In this document: in pieces, positions 33,717 to 47,335 of the stretch
Layout of the letters: every line of letters starts with the position of its first letter
How positions within the stretch are numbered: position 1 is the first letter of the stretch
Origin: Amphiduros pacificus
Taxonomy: Eukaryota > Annelida > Polychaeta > Phyllodocida > Hesionidae
DNA: 64,000 nt
Assembly: GCA_949316495.1 (NCBI GenBank)
Contig: OX439010.1
Location: 10,948,309-11,012,308 of the forward strand
Direction: 5' to 3'
Notes under the pieces: generated by a model
Databases searched by the model: none
Told to the model about the DNA's origin: nothing
The model's input: only the letters and a program-made list of their open reading frames with translations
Program-made: the position numbers and the translations under genes

Positions 33717-36700
33717 CTGAAAACAAATTTGAAGGCTCACACAAACCCACACAGAAATCAACTTGCACAAACAGGCGAAGCTTCTGATTATATCCAACAT
33801 GCCCAAAAGTGCTCAGACAGGCTCATATACATTAACGCATGAGACATACCAAAGTGTACACGAGACATGTCCGTTCATCTATTATTTATCATATTTGAAA
33901 TGTAAAGATTTGCTTTAACTGACAATTTATTGATGTTAGTATAATACAAACTGTTCTGCCAATCGGAATTATCTCTAATTTGAACTGTAATGATTTTAAT
34001 TTCTTTGATTTGCGGCAATGCAAGTCAATAATTTACATATTTGTCAAAACACATTTAATGAGACATGACAGAACACATACATATATATAAATATTTATAA
34101 AGCAATCCAAAAACGTCACCTGTTTGTTTGACAAGCTGGGGCCAGTCATTTTCACATAAATTAACAAGATCTAGTGTAAAAGTGGCAATAATTCAAACAA
34201 TTTAGAGTATTTCATACACAGATAACCAGTTTGCTGCTAGGCGTTTATTATGGCAGTGCCGTTGATGCAGTGAGGTTGATGCAGTGAAGTTTATGTGTTT
34301 TTTTAATGACAGCTGGTTACTGTATCACAACAAAGGAGGCTGCTTGTCACTAGAATCCAAGATAAACTAATTAATTTTATTGGTGAAATCTTTCTGAAAT
34401 CATTTCTTTTTTTCAAACAAACTTCCGGTTGTGGAAAAAATCAGACTTTATAATAGTTTGTCTTGATTTGTTTTCTTCTTTTTTATTTCCATTCAAGTTC
34501 ACAAACTCAAAACCCTAGTGCACTATTTTTCTGTAATTTAAGCAAACAGAAAACTTGTTTGCACAGTTTTGTGCAAAAAGTGACAAATAACCTACATCAA
34601 CCAACATCACATAAACATCACAAAAATCATAGATGCACATGATATCTACAACCCCAATGGACCCACCACACACTGAGTTACATTGAAGTGTTTCTCTTGA
34701 TGAATAATAATCTGGGTCTGTCTATACAATGATTGTGCTTTCACCATACATTTTTTTTGACTCACTCTACAAACGTGCCAGATTTCACCCTTCACATGCC
34801 AAGATTAATATCACTTTTTTATTTCATCCAAAAAGAGTATATTTATTACAAATTGCATTATATATTTAGTCTAGAAATATGTGTTGGGCACTTGTCATTC
34901 GGAAAGATTGCCTTTGCGCTTGGTTTTAATCTGCTCAGGAATTTTAAGGCATTTAAAATTTTAGCTTTTCTCGGCCGATATTACTTCTCAAGAAACCACA
35001 CGTGCGGTGAGGGAATGTCCTAGTGATATGCAAGGAATATGCTTCTTCTATTTTCATCATGACTACTTGAATCTGATTCTAGGGAAGTGCGAACAGCCTT
35101 GTCCATTGCGGAGAGAGCAAAATGAACCTTTACTATTATTCGAAAATGCGTGAAACTTTTAAGCAAGATTTAAATCATGAGAAATTCATTGTTCAGGCGC
35201 GATAGTCAAGTGTATTGAAAGTTATTTTTAGATGCACTGATAGCGATTTTCACGCGAAACGACGGGACAACAAGGTTCAAAATACTTTGTCAGAAATGGT
35301 ACCTAAAGGTTAGAAGTGTATTTTACTGTGTATAATAATCACATTCGGTTTTGCATGGTGTATACGGAGAGTATCCAAAGGTTCTAAGAAATGAAAGAGC
35401 ATTTACTCTTTTGCTTTCATGGATTGACTTTTTGCATTTTTCATTTGATTGATTGTGAAAATTCGAAAGGAAATTTAGAGATATTTACACATCTATATTT
35501 GGTAATATTGTTAAAAAAATTTGCATATACTAAACATCTATGGATATACAAATAGAACGTTATCATGGATTCATCTGGAAATAGTAGTTATATAAAATGA
35601 TATAAATGCTTTATAATGTTTCAGCAAACGTAAATATTTATATAGAAAAATGTTTTAAAAAATGGTGAATTTATTACCCATATAAAAAATATTCCAAACA
35701 TCCGATCGGAATTAGTTTTTTGTGGGCAAAACTCTAAATGCAAAGTTGTCATAGAGCTTGGGCAATGTATCCATTGGGGATTTGTGGATCACAAGATTGA
35801 CCCGATGTGTTCAGCTATTTGATTATGGAGCAACTGACCGAACCTATCCCAGTAGATAATTTTGTAATTTATCATTTTATTTCCCTGATACATTATACTT
35901 ATAGGATTTGGGTTTTTCAAATCATGTACTTTATTCAAAGAGGTACTGACATGGTGTGTTTCCCTATATAGAAGAAGAATGATTGTATAAGGTACAGATA
36001 TCAACATATACAATGCATTATTATAGGAAAGTCTTATATTTGGTAGCATAAATAATAATCATGAAGAATCATGCTCTATTCATCCTCAAACTAAACTATA
36101 TTTCACAGTGATTATTTCAACCCGCTTATCTATACGCTGTCAAAGGCTTTCTATAGGTTATCTGAATGATTCCTCTATGTCCATAATAATGGGAATAGTT
36201 AATGTAACTAAATCATAATAAGCATAAAGATCTTATGATATGTAATAAATATTCATAGCCAGTGTACAATCTTATAAAGTTGGATTTTTATATTATGAAG
36301 ATGTGTCCTTACCAAAGAATTACATTCATTTTTATCAATATCAATACATAAAATTTATGCTCAAACGTATTAAAGTATTTTGGGGAATTGGTGTTTTATA
36401 TCGGTAGAAGTGTACAACTGTAAGATCTCTGCAAGCCTTGGTTAAATTATCTTTGCATTAATCATGTTCTATTCTTTATTTTGTAGTTTTTACAATGATG
36501 CTAATAATTCGCGTCCTTCTGTATTAGATGATTAGCGTGTATCTTTTCTTCAAAATTGTCCAGACTAAGAACTTTTGGATAACCTCTCGTATGTATAAAT
36601 GTAAGTGGCGTACATTATAAAATGTTGAAATTAATCATAAAACTTGAATTTTCTATTCTATGAAAAATTCTATTGTTAGTTGCACACAGCAATTCTTGTT

Positions 36701-38365
36701 TCTTTAATTAATTAGGTTCTAACACCAGATCTCCAAACATACAATATAGTACTATTCTATAGGATTTAAAACTCAATTTCACCAGCTTAATTAAAAAGTT
36801 GGTACCTTCAAGTTATCTACACCTATTTAGACATGAGCCTAATATAATAGCGTGGTCAATTTGATTCACAAATAAGACTCTTATTTGGAAAAAAATGATG
36901 TGATAAGGTTTGCATTCCTTTATTCCATTGCATGTGAATCACTCTTATGTAGTGAAAATTAAGATGTATCTCTTTTGTAAACAATCAAGAGTGAGAGATA
37001 TGGCTGTTATACTTATCCATGCAGACAAATAGTATCCTATAAATAGTACTATATGGTATCAGGTACTTTAAAACAGGAAATTTATACTTAATGTTGTCAT
37101 ATGGAATAGAGCCTTAAGAAAGAAAAATAATTTCATAAATTAAGGCAATATAAGAGATCACAAAATATTTAGGGTTGATTTTCTATAGCATAGATTAATA
37201 TCTCTACCCAACTAATGCCGTAGCCTGCTATAATGTAAGAAAATCTCAAATAATGCTTTTCATTACAATAATAATGATTTTTGGCATATTATAATGTACA
37301 AATACTATTTGCATTATAAAATAGAACATTTTAGACAGAAGCATGAATACTTAATATGCTTGCGTAGAAAAAGTGAGGAAAATAATTCTAGTTAAAGGCA
37401 TTTCCAGGTAGAAACTGACATGCTTGGTTGAAGCATATTATACAAATTTGTCCACTAAAAGACTACAACATAATTATAAGCTTGAAGGCTGAGGATGGTG
37501 CCTGCTTGAGCGACAGTGTCTCTATAAACATAAAATAATCATCAATTGAATTGGAGATGTCTCACCGACACACAGAGAAAAGAAACAAGAAAGCCAACAG
37601 ATCCAGGTTTAAAGAAATAACACTACCTTTCCAATGTCCTGAGTAGCACAGTAGGAGAAAAAGCTGTTAGTTTGTGTACAGAAATATAGGGCTTACACAC
37701 ATCATAATAATCATGAGGTAGGGGGCAAAACCAACCGGGGCTAAATAACTACGACTGTTGCGTACACATCATATAGGGGAAATACAATGCTTCACACAAC
37801 AGCTGAACTTGCACAGCAATTTTGAAATACCCTTTTCATTATATCTTTGGACATATAGAGCAAACACTATTTTTGCGATTGTGATTTCTGATCACCTTTA
37901 GGCATTAGTTGGGCTAGTTCGTCTTATTAGTGAGATTGAGGCATGCAAACCGGAAGTAAGGTCATAGCAGCCTCTTTGTGGGATTCGTATCGACACCCGA
38001 TACTCTTCTCGCGCTACTCTACTGGTAACTGGCTTCCGGTTCCCAGATCATTATCCAATGTATTTCAGTCAAACCATTTCAATTTGAATTGCGAACTATA
38101 GTTGGCGTTGAGCAAAGCAATTTGCCCCCACTACCGTATGAAACATCTGAGCTGAAAAAAATGGTGACAGGTTTGATACACTGTCATTTCAAGTCAAAGT
38201 TACATACTAGTAGAGCCAACAATATACTCAACACAATATACATAAGTATGTCTATCAAGTTAGTTTAGTCCACATTTGTTCGCAACGAAATGTTGAATGC
38301 AAACTGCACAAAATATAAATACCCACTTCTATATATGAATAAGTAGGTCATAAGGTCATACATAC
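33717..38365 (-). other. HCN intron (4649 bases) between S4 and S5 exons
   Basis: The donor is GTATGT. The sequence is AT-rich. I see no exon, mobile element with defined ends, or repeat array that I can support in it. Confidence 0.75.
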
Positions 38366-38463
38366 CTCTTCCCATTGGCTGACATAACGGACTAATCTGG
38401 AGAGACGCAACAGACGAAGCAAACTGAGCAATTTCACTAATCGGAAGATACGTAGAGCACGAC
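38366..38463 (-). CDS. HCN: HCN exon: S4 voltage sensor
   Basis: The 98-base exon encodes [32 protein letters not shown]. Basic residues recur every third position and are interrupted by Ser in the way typical of HCN S4, followed by the S4-S5 linker Gln-Trp-Glu-Glu. Its first two bases complete the Gly codon begun in the previous exon (His-Ala-Gly). The donor is GTATGT. The acceptor tract is only about 20 bases long before a MITE boundary, so the branch point must lie at or inside the transposon. Confidence 0.95.
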
Positions 38464-38487
38464 CTGGAGAAGAAGAAACATGTGTTA

Positions 38488-38871
38488 GGGGCGATCCATT
38501 TGATTTTTGTGGGGTGGGGTGGGACAGCAGTACTGGATGAATAATTTTTTTTTCTTTGGTAGGGTGGATGAATAATTTTTTTTTCTGGTGTGGGGTGGGT
38601 GAATAAATTTTTTTTCTGGTGTGGGGTGGGTGAATAAATTTTTTTTCTTGTTGCTTCCCCAGACTCTGATCCTTCATTTCAAGCAATCCATATAGAAGAT
38701 AGAAAAACTGGAAGGAGGTGGATGAATAAATTTTTTTTCTTTGGTAGGGTGGATGAATAAATTTTTTTTCTTTGGTAGGGTGAATGAATAATTTTTTTTT
38801 CTGGGATGGGGTGGGTGAATAAATTTTTTTTCCAAAATCTCCCACCCCACAAAAATCAAATGGATCGCCCC
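38488..38871. mobile_element. 384-bp Harbinger-like MITE next to the S4 exon
   Basis: The termini are perfect 31-base inverted repeats beginning GGGGCGATCCATTTGATTTT. TTA flanks both sides (38485-38487 and 38872-38874), as expected for PIF/Harbinger elements. The interior holds repeated GAATAAATTTTTTTTCTGG and GGGTGGATGAATAA modules and no transposase. The perfect TIR suggests a fairly young insertion. Its right edge in gene orientation is 24 bases from the S4 exon. Confidence 0.85.
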
Positions 38872-41800
38872 TTAGGTGAAATGGAATGCTGGAATTGAGG
38901 AGTTTATGCGATCTGGGCATTTCTTATTTCCTATTTTGACAAACTTCGGATATCAAAACGCGACAGACATATTCAGCAGGGCATTTCAAGGTCATCCGGT
39001 ACATCGTTACATTTATTCGGGGAATTATGCAGAAATCAGGTTCACAATTGAAGGGACATTGTCAGACAACCTTGAAGGACCACATGAGACCTCCAAAATG
39101 GGCCACAGCTCAAAGAATCGATTATTGTTGTCTGAATGCAGCTCGTTCATCATGGACAGACAGATTTGGCCACCAGAGTGTAGCCGACTGACCGCCCAGT
39201 GGTGTGGCTCTTTTTATGTACATAAAACAGTTACAAATACCTACGCCAAATTGACCTGTTCCCGGGCATGGTCTACACGTGTGAGGCCTCACAGACCTGG
39301 CAACCAGACCCGGGAAGAGGTGGTGAGATGACAGGCATGTGATGTCTGATAATACAAGCCAAGTCGCGGGCTGCTGACCACGTCGTAGAATGCTGTGCTG
39401 GTCTGCACTTGATCAGGGAAAAAAGAGCACAAATCACAGCCCAAGTTGTAAGGATTCTGTACCACAACAAAGACCTTCCTGTCTCATCAGCATTGTCGCG
39501 GCGTGCTGATGCCATCAAAAAGCGCCACGGTCCCCTCCAACATTTTCTTCACAATTTTTGATAAATTCCCCTGGGCCACTGTTCACCCATCGTATCCATG
39601 ATAATGTGAAATTTCCATATACGAAGATAGTTATTGTATCTCTGGTATTGTTGACACAAAACCCTCCATGGAATTTGCCAGACAATTTTGGTATAGACTG
39701 TGCTTTTTTAGGAAGTTCGGAAGGGTTCTGACACAACATTATTGCAGGTAAATTTGGCTAAGTCAGTGCCTGGATAATGTGCTGAAAACGTGGACAAATA
39801 TGTGCAGACCAAGACAAGTTCTGTCTGCCATGCAGGGGAGCTTTGACAAGAACACAGTTTTACTGTGATGCACTGACTCAAGGATTCCTCTGTCCCCGAC
39901 ATCAAAGGTAATCCGCACCTGCGCGCACCTGTGTCCTGCGCGAACTCCCTATACCTGTATATGTATACAGCCATGTATACACTGACTGCCTGAGTGCCAA
40001 ATACAGCAATTGGCATTGACACTCATTTTAGGTGAGACTTTAATCATGCCCGTAATTGTCACCCCGGCTAAGGATCCCTGCTTAGATCCAGACCTGTCCT
40101 CATTCACTTCTATATATTCCTCATAATTCTGCTATGCATTAAGAGAGGTTTTGAGCAGAAGATTTGAGGCTTTAGGCTGACACTCGGTGATATATAATGT
40201 CTTTATGTGCATGGAAGTATTCTAATTGTGCAAGGAGTGAATAATAGTTCACGTTCCAACAATAACAATCACAACCATAAAATGTTCTTGTTATGAAAGC
40301 TGTGTAATTCTAAAAATAAAGTTGATACATTGGAGTTTGCAATTTAATCAATTTTTACATTCCTTTTCTTGTGAGAGAGTCTCACCTGTTTTTGGTTTTC
40401 AATATATCTATGGGTAATATTCTGAGTGAATGGAGATAAACACTCAATGACCCCACATAAAGGGAACACAGCATATTGCATGGCATGATTGGATCCTCAG
40501 TCCCGGAGTTCAAACCAAAATCACACACCCAACCAAGAACAACACATGACTAACTGTCTGGGACTGACAGCGAAAATACACAGACATTGAGGAGCCTATC
40601 ATTACTGGTAAAAGGGAAACAACACACACTGGGTTACAGTGTGTGATTGCTGCAGACTGATGATAACTTGGAGGTATATGGAATCAATAGTGCCCCAGGC
40701 ATAGGGGGTCTTGTTTGCCACTTGAAGGTGTTACTGCTCGCTGGACAACAAGCTCTTCAATTTGGTCAGACTTGCTTCATATTACTGCCTCCTCTGACAG
40801 GTGCTCAAGTATTCGCATTGGCTTTCTCTTATATGTGCTGGTCCATTCATAGCGCTTAATACAAACATGAGACACATCATCAAGAACTCATTATATATAA
40901 TGACAGATGGAAATCAATACAAGGAGGAACATTGTAGAGACATGTCTGTCACAATAAAACATTACTTATTATGATATGCTAAGTTAAAAGCATACTTGGC
41001 GACCTGTCAGGGATTTCGAAAACAAGCGAATATCCCTGAAGACCTGTGTATCTGTCTTTGTTTGCGACATCTCAAACAGTTTGTGGTAGACATGTTTGTG
41101 GCTATTTCATTGCTATGCATACCCATCCCCGCCCGTGCTGTAATTGACCGACTAGAGAGGGCTGCATAGATCTGTGCTGATGAATGCGTCAGTGCCATAT
41201 TGGGGACCCATGCCACTGCTTCTACCATCAACCCATCAGTGAGAAAGAGGTCAATCCAGTTTAACCCTTACTTTGCAGCAACATTGAGTAGAAAACCCAC
41301 TTATTTATATGGATAAAGGAAAATGTCAATGCTGTTTGTTGTGGGAGACGCAGATGGTTTCATCCTGACCTTGTTGACATGAATATATAAACTGAACAAA
41401 TTAAAACCCTATCATAATTGGCCTCACTGGATAAATTACCTGAGTAATATTCCTGTAGTATGCTTTATTTTAAGGTAATGTGAGTGTGATTGGTAACACA
41501 TAAGGTGAGAGCTAATATCACTGGTTGGTGACTTGCTGCGGACTGAATTTCATTATAATAGCGCCTTTTTCAGCACAATCAAGGCCGTGTCATGTTAGAT
41601 ACAATCCTGTCGCCAGGTATTAATGCCCTACTCTTTTTGAAGAGTGACTGGATATATTTCTTTTATGTTATCCCATTTTATTGACCAGCCGTGGGGTGCT
41701 TTTTGTTCAATGTGAGAAACCCAGTCTCATATATCCATTTATCTCCTCTCATGCAGAAAAGGTTAAAAGTAATTTCCTGATAACCAGGAATCCAACTCTG

Positions 41801-42987
41801 GCCAGCATGACAGACAGACAGACAGACGTCTCACCAAATGAGACACATCCCACCCCCTCCCATTGATTTTAATGTTTGAATGGATCTCTAATTGCTAGCT
41901 GAATATTGTGATGAAAATATTGTTCATAATTACATAATAGTAAGTGCAAAGATATGTATGCTCATGATTAATTCTATGGAGATTGAAGCATTAATTTATC
42001 ATCGCTTTCAATCTGAGTGAGCTGCAATAAGTGGCAAGATAGTATTGACCTTCCCCAGCCAGGTCTCGCTGGCAGTCCGCTCAGTAAGAATTCTACTTAG
42101 TTAAAATATGGCATAAATGTAACATATCAAACATAAACATATAAGATAGTTGTATACACATTGAGTATCGTTTCCATTGAAAAATGAGCTGTCCAAAATA
42201 TAACATTATGATTTCAACCATTCTACAATTTCATACAGTCGTTTATTGTCATTCACAAGAAGATGCCTTATATAACAATAATCTTTACACAGTAAGAAAG
42301 CCCTTCATTCATTTCAAGGCCAATTATGATATTGTCCCACATTTTCTGTTCAATGGAAATAAACATGAATCTCAGTTGAGCTTATAATGATAGAAATAGG
42401 AAATATCATTTCAATGAGGTGCAATTTCTCAATGAAGTGCAATTTTGAATAAGATATTTTTTGTTTTCCTTTTTATATTTGTCAGTAGTACACGTGCAGA
42501 TTATAATAATATCTTGAAAGTAAATGACCATACAGATTTGAATAATCATGTCAAATGTACAATCACAAAGGCAACAGCTTGACATATTAAATATAATTTA
42601 GAAGTATTATATCTATTCATTCTTTATGAAGTATCATATCTATTCATGCTTTCCAAACATTTTTTCAGCGTGCACTCTCGCTTTCATTTTTCACAATAAT
42701 CCCTGATTAGCACACCGTTACAAACCTTCCATTATCGAGACAGATATTTAACATGTTTTGATTCAATGAGGTAATTGAAATTCATGCTATGGCCATTGGA
42801 ACAGAAAATATTGCAGTCGGAATTTCGCCAGTGCTTATACCTTAATTCACAGGACTTTGAAAACGCTAAGATAGAAAAAGTTTGACCCATGCCATGTCTA
42901 TTCTGCCTTAAATAATGAAAGATAATATCACAACCTGGGGTTGGAAGATTTTTACTTTGCCTATATAGTATTTTAATCTATAGTGCA

Positions 42988-43604
42988 TCCCTCCCACAGT
43001 CACATTTGCGCCGGGTGCCGGCCGGGAAGTAAACATCGGCCGGTTTCACAGGGTCCAAACTCAACCAGAGGGCGACCTGGTGAACCTATCATTTGCGTGT
43101 GCCTCTGGTGGACAGTGTGCACAGGGTCCTGGGCACTGGGGAGTTTATGAGCGATAATAAGAAAAATGCCGTAGTTATGGTCACATTATACACGGGTGCC
43201 GCACGGCACGTGTCAGATTAGATGACACAGACGTCTGTAGGATTTGACACTTGACAGACGTCTGTATGATATACTAAAGACGTCTATATCATATCGTAGG
43301 GAGCCCCTAGGATCATCTGACGCCCGTGAACACATAAAATAATAAAAAAAAAGAAAATCCTATTTTCACCGTACACTGCCACTGGCAGCCTGCGGGACAC
43401 TGACTGGGGGCTCCCGCCGGCATATGTTTGGTGATAAGACATCGTGGAAACGCCCACAACATTTATGTTGCAGATAAAAGTTCCGATGACCTATACGACG
43501 TCTTAGAATTGCACAATTGTGGGCGATGATTTCCCGGTACCCTGGCTTGTCGGCCGAAAATATCGGTTGGGCATATTTACTGAAATCGGGAATTGTGACT
43601 GGGG
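42988..43604. mobile_element. TIR element, copy 2 (about 617 bp)
   Basis: The left end contains CACAGTCACATTTGCGCCGG and the right end AATTGTGACTGGGG, imperfect inverted repeats of the family also seen at 5050-6351. The interior has AGACGTCT palindromes near 43228-43287 and a CpG-rich GCCGGCCGGGAAGTAAAC block. This copy lacks the CRE-containing core of copy 1. Target duplication is unclear. Confidence 0.65.
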
Positions 43605-44632
43605 TTTTATATAGCCTTGCAAATGCTGTGAGATTGCATATGCTAGTTAATCTTTCAAGGGTAACATCTTATCTAATATGTGATGCTCTACAACTTATAA
43701 TACATTCATAAGATGTAAACCACATAGAATTTAGGATAGACCTAAGAATTTTTATCTCAGTTTTTAACATCCACTAGATAGAAAAGAATCTGCATGCCCG
43801 TCGGTATTATAAGATATTGTTATAATCAGAAACATGGCACAGATCAAACCTGCATCTATCAGTTGGTTTGTAAAAGGCCCATGACTTGATTGTCCTGAAA
43901 CAAAATTCATAACAGTCGAAATTCAAGGGCAAAAACCACTCTCATATCTTGATACACCAATAATTTATACCTTATGCTGTTATGGTGACAAAATGACTGT
44001 CTTGTTCAAACGACGAGAATCGCGCATTTAATGTCGCCAATCTCACCAAAATATATCTTATCTTGCCACAGTTGTTCAATCTTTTTTTTATATCTTGAAT
44101 AGAGTAATCGTAAATTAACATTTGATTCCCAATTATACAATTATTGAGTTCATATGAGTTGTGAATATTGTTTTATTGGCAAATATTTGAACACTGTTAT
44201 TCTGAAATGTATATCTTTATCACTGTTTTTCCTTTGTGAAAGCAGACAGATTCGAAGTATTCGCTTTTATGAAAATATCTGTTAAAAACAAAATGTACTG
44301 ACATAGTTTGGATCCCACTTGCAACACAATTATTGCAAAATTCATGTCATATTGAATCCATTATCTCATCAAATTGGATTGTCCCCAAATTCATACATAT
44401 CCAATTATGTTTGTTTTTAAGTGCAGGAATAGATTTTACCAGTTCAAAGCCGAGTACAGGTCAGTGCTAAATCGCCACCAATTTGCATTTCCAAACCAAA
44501 ATCGATGACATATAAATAACATTGTATATATCATTTGCCCCAGACTGAAACCTCAACTTTCCCATATATATATATATATTACGGACCACTACCAAACATC
44601 AAGGGATTTGAAGTTGTTTACTAGTGGCTTAC

Positions 44633-44800
44633 CTGCGTGTATAAGTTGGCTCACATTAGCCTCAGGAGAGAAAAGAAGAATAATGTAGTCCAGGGGTATA
44701 GAACTAATCAGGTCCAGAAAAAACCAAGTCTTCACATAGTGGCGGGCGATCTCTTTTGGCTCAAGAATGATCTCATCAGCAAAATTATCGGCAATGATTC
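44633..44800 (-). CDS. HCN: HCN exon: S2-S3 linker, S3 and S3-S4 loop
   Basis: The 168-base exon starts within a Gly codon and encodes IIADNFADEIILEPKEIA, RHYVKTWFFLDLISSIPL, DYIILLFSPEANVSQLIHAG. EIIL.P..I and the S3 core FLDLISSIP.DYI are diagnostic of HCN channels. The acceptor lies after ATTTTCAG and the donor is GTAAGC. It is the most 5' exon found. The expected preceding exon, ending Asn-Phe-Arg-Thr-Gly after S2, was not located to the right. Confidence 0.95.
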
Positions 44801-45289
44801 CTGAAAATATAAGAGTTTATGATTAGAAACCCTGAGATTTATTGTTTTTTTTATTGTGATATATGCTTGTAATTTAGTGCAGGACTGCTCTTATGGACCT
44901 ACAGGCAACGCATATGACAAGCATTGGCTATTATATGATTATATGCCGATTAACATCAGGTGCTCCTAATATAGTGTTATGCGCAACTTTTAACACTTTG
45001 ACACTGCAGATCATGAAGGGAGGACCTCAATGTATCAGCTAAAACCTGACTATAAGGAGTTCATTGCAGCATAATGTAGACCGCTGTGACAGAGTTCACA
45101 TTAGTAATAATGCAGTGATGCTCAAATCTCCATAATTTAATTGAAAATGACTGACGCATCTGCACCCACACTGTTGGGGTGGGAATGCTTCCTTGGTGCC
45201 TCTTTATGATTACATAAAGGTGCATATCTATTATAATTCCATTAAGTAATAACCTCTGATGTATCCTCTTGATAATTATATGGGCGAAT

Positions 45290-45925
45290 CCATATATAGG
45301 TCTGTACAGTAGCCATCAACTGGTGATTCTTCATTTAATGATATATGATAACTATGGTATAGTAATTTCTCTCTGTATAATCATATGGTAATTCTTGTGT
45401 ATATCGGGTAGCTATCACATAGTAATTTTTCTCTGTGTACGATATTCATCTTATGGTAACTCTTCTCTATATAGGGAAGCTATCATATGATAATTTTTCT
45501 TTATATGGGGTAACCATCGTGTGGTCATTCCTATCTATATAAGATAACTGTAATTCTTCTCTATATGGGGTAACCATCATATGGTAATTCTTCTCTGCAT
45601 AGGGTGACTATCATATGATGATTTATCTCTCTATAGGGTAACCATCATATGGTAATTCTTCTCCGCATAGGGTGACTATCATATGATGATTTCTCTCTCT
45701 ATAGGGTAACCATCATATGGTAATTCCTCTCTGCATAGGATGACTATCATATGATGATTTCTCTATAACTATCATATGGTAATTCCTCTCTACATGAGGT
45801 GACTATAGTATAATTCTTCTCTACATAGGGTAACCATCATATAATCATCCTTCTCTATTTAGCGTTACTATGATATGGTAATTCCTCTTCTATATAGGGT
45901 GACTATCATATTGTTTACTGCTGAG
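45290..45925. repeat. Imperfect 34-40-bp minisatellite
   Basis: Units alternate between GGGTAACCATCATATGGTAA and GGGTGACTATCATATGATG forms, separated by TTCTTCTCTATATA-like spacers, for at least twelve units. Each unit holds a CATATG palindrome. The array is diverged at its left side and most regular near 45590-45790. Confidence 0.75.
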
Positions 45926-46296
45926 AACAAAACTCGAGAATCTTCGATCCTTTACATAGGTCATGCAGTACATTATCCTTGGCGTATAATCCGACTCTGC
46001 CACAATTTGCATTTCAGTCTGCAATTAGGATATTAAAATATCACTGCTGCCACACAATCTCCATAGAGGTTATTAATGGCCCTCACAGACTGGTTCTAAT
46101 GTGATCTTTACATGGCTTTGTCAGTTCTGTTGATGAGGTGCCGGGCTTAACAGGTAGTATGTGTTGTGTAATGTGCAGCCATTTGAATCAAGTGGGAGGG
46201 AAAGACGACGGGAGAACTATTAAAATCCTCTATTGAGTACTTAACATTATATTTTGCGCATATTGGACCTTTTCATTAACGCTGTGGGGTTCCCAT

Positions 46297-46308
46297 GGTC
46301 ACGTGATT
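46297..46308 (+). promoter_or_regulatory. E-box GGTCACGTGATT
   Basis: The same 12-mer occurs at 51449-51460 and 61660-61671, all in the upstream HCN intron. The core fits USF and MiT/TFE sites. Function is inferred. Confidence 0.35.
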
Positions 46309-47084
46309 CATACGCGTTAGATAATAAACACACATCTTGAACAGTTTTACAAATTTTCATCTGTCTGCGTCTGCAATAACGCAGATCATTATGGGTAAGG
46401 ATTGTGTTGGCACGAGAGTGGCAAAACAAGATGGCTGTGACCAGACAAATATGGCTGCATTCAGGTGTTGAGTAGCCTCTTGATGCGGTCATCAACTCGT
46501 CCGCTTAATACATTGTATATGTGTACTGGCCCTGACAAATGTATGTGTCTATATGCCTGCCAGTGATTTGTGCTGCTCTGTAAACACTCTTGCCCATGTC
46601 CAACAAATTCCTTGGGGAAATATCAAAAGGATGTGCTTGCTATTGGGTTTCTGGGTCGGCTTTGGTTGGAGATCTTACCAGATATTATCTTGTTCATTCT
46701 ATAATTTTTGTGGCAGAATTTCGTGAGATCATTTCCTTTATTAGATTTGCAAATTCGATATTCTTATTCCCTCTTCAATAACAAAGGGCTATATTGATGT
46801 AGGTTTGAAACACGCCGTGCCCAGCAACCACAAAGCAGGGTAGATAAGAAATATCGAGGGGGTAATCCACCGACAGGCCAACACCATGACAAGGTATACA
46901 GTGGGTGTGTCAGAATGCCCCATGGCAGGACATAGTTCATTATTATGACATGCCTTAAATGTCCTTTGAGAGAGGGTAATGCGTATTGGTAAAAGGAAAT
47001 TCGAAGAGCCCCACAAGACAGTGTGGTACTTAAACACCCAATAAAACAGCCCAATGTATGAAACGTCGATATATCAAAGACTGG

Positions 47085-47335
47085 CCCATGACAGATTGTG
47101 GTGATATGTTCCAATAGGCGGCCCCATGACAGATGTGGTGATATATCAATGGGCAGCCCCTTGACAGATTGTGGTGATGTATCAATGAACAGCCCCATGA
47201 CAGATTGTACTGGTAAACAAATTGACAGCCCATTGGCAGATTGTTGTGATGTACCAATGGACAGCCCCATGACAAATTGTGGTGATATATCAAAGGCCGG
47301 ACCCATGACAAATCATAGTGATTTACCAATGGTCA
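47085..47335. repeat. 36-bp minisatellite (CCCCATGACAGATTGTGGTG)
   Basis: About seven units spaced 35-38 bases carry CCCATGACAGATTGTGGTGA and then ATATATCAATGGACAGC. The period leaves open frames on both strands, which are not considered genes. Confidence 0.85.

Larger units (their letters stand above)
38464..44632 (-). other. HCN intron (6169 bases) between S3 and S4 exons
   Basis: It carries the MITE at 38488-38871 and the TIR element at 42988-43604. A plus-strand 151-codon frame at 38876-39331 has no recognisable domain and was not called. The rest is featureless to my reading. Confidence 0.75.
21467..44800 (-). other. HCN/Ih channel gene, 3' part
   Basis: Exons in gene order are 44633-44800, 38366-38463, 33567-33716 or 32498-32647, 28536-28754, 24116-24262, 22392-22635 and 21467-21876. 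All junctions have GT/AG ends and compatible phases, giving 477 residues with one S5 copy. The product would be a tetrameric cation channel opened by hyperpolarization and modulated by cyclic nucleotides. Introns are 515, 1480, 4273, 3743, 919, 4649 and 6169 bases. The N-terminal domain and S1-S2 are missing and should lie beyond 64000. Confidence 0.92.

Noticed and set aside
38876-39331. 151-codon plus-strand frame beginning at the MITE edge
   Set aside because: No domain, no repeat, antisense within an HCN intron; likely chance in a GC-richer patch.
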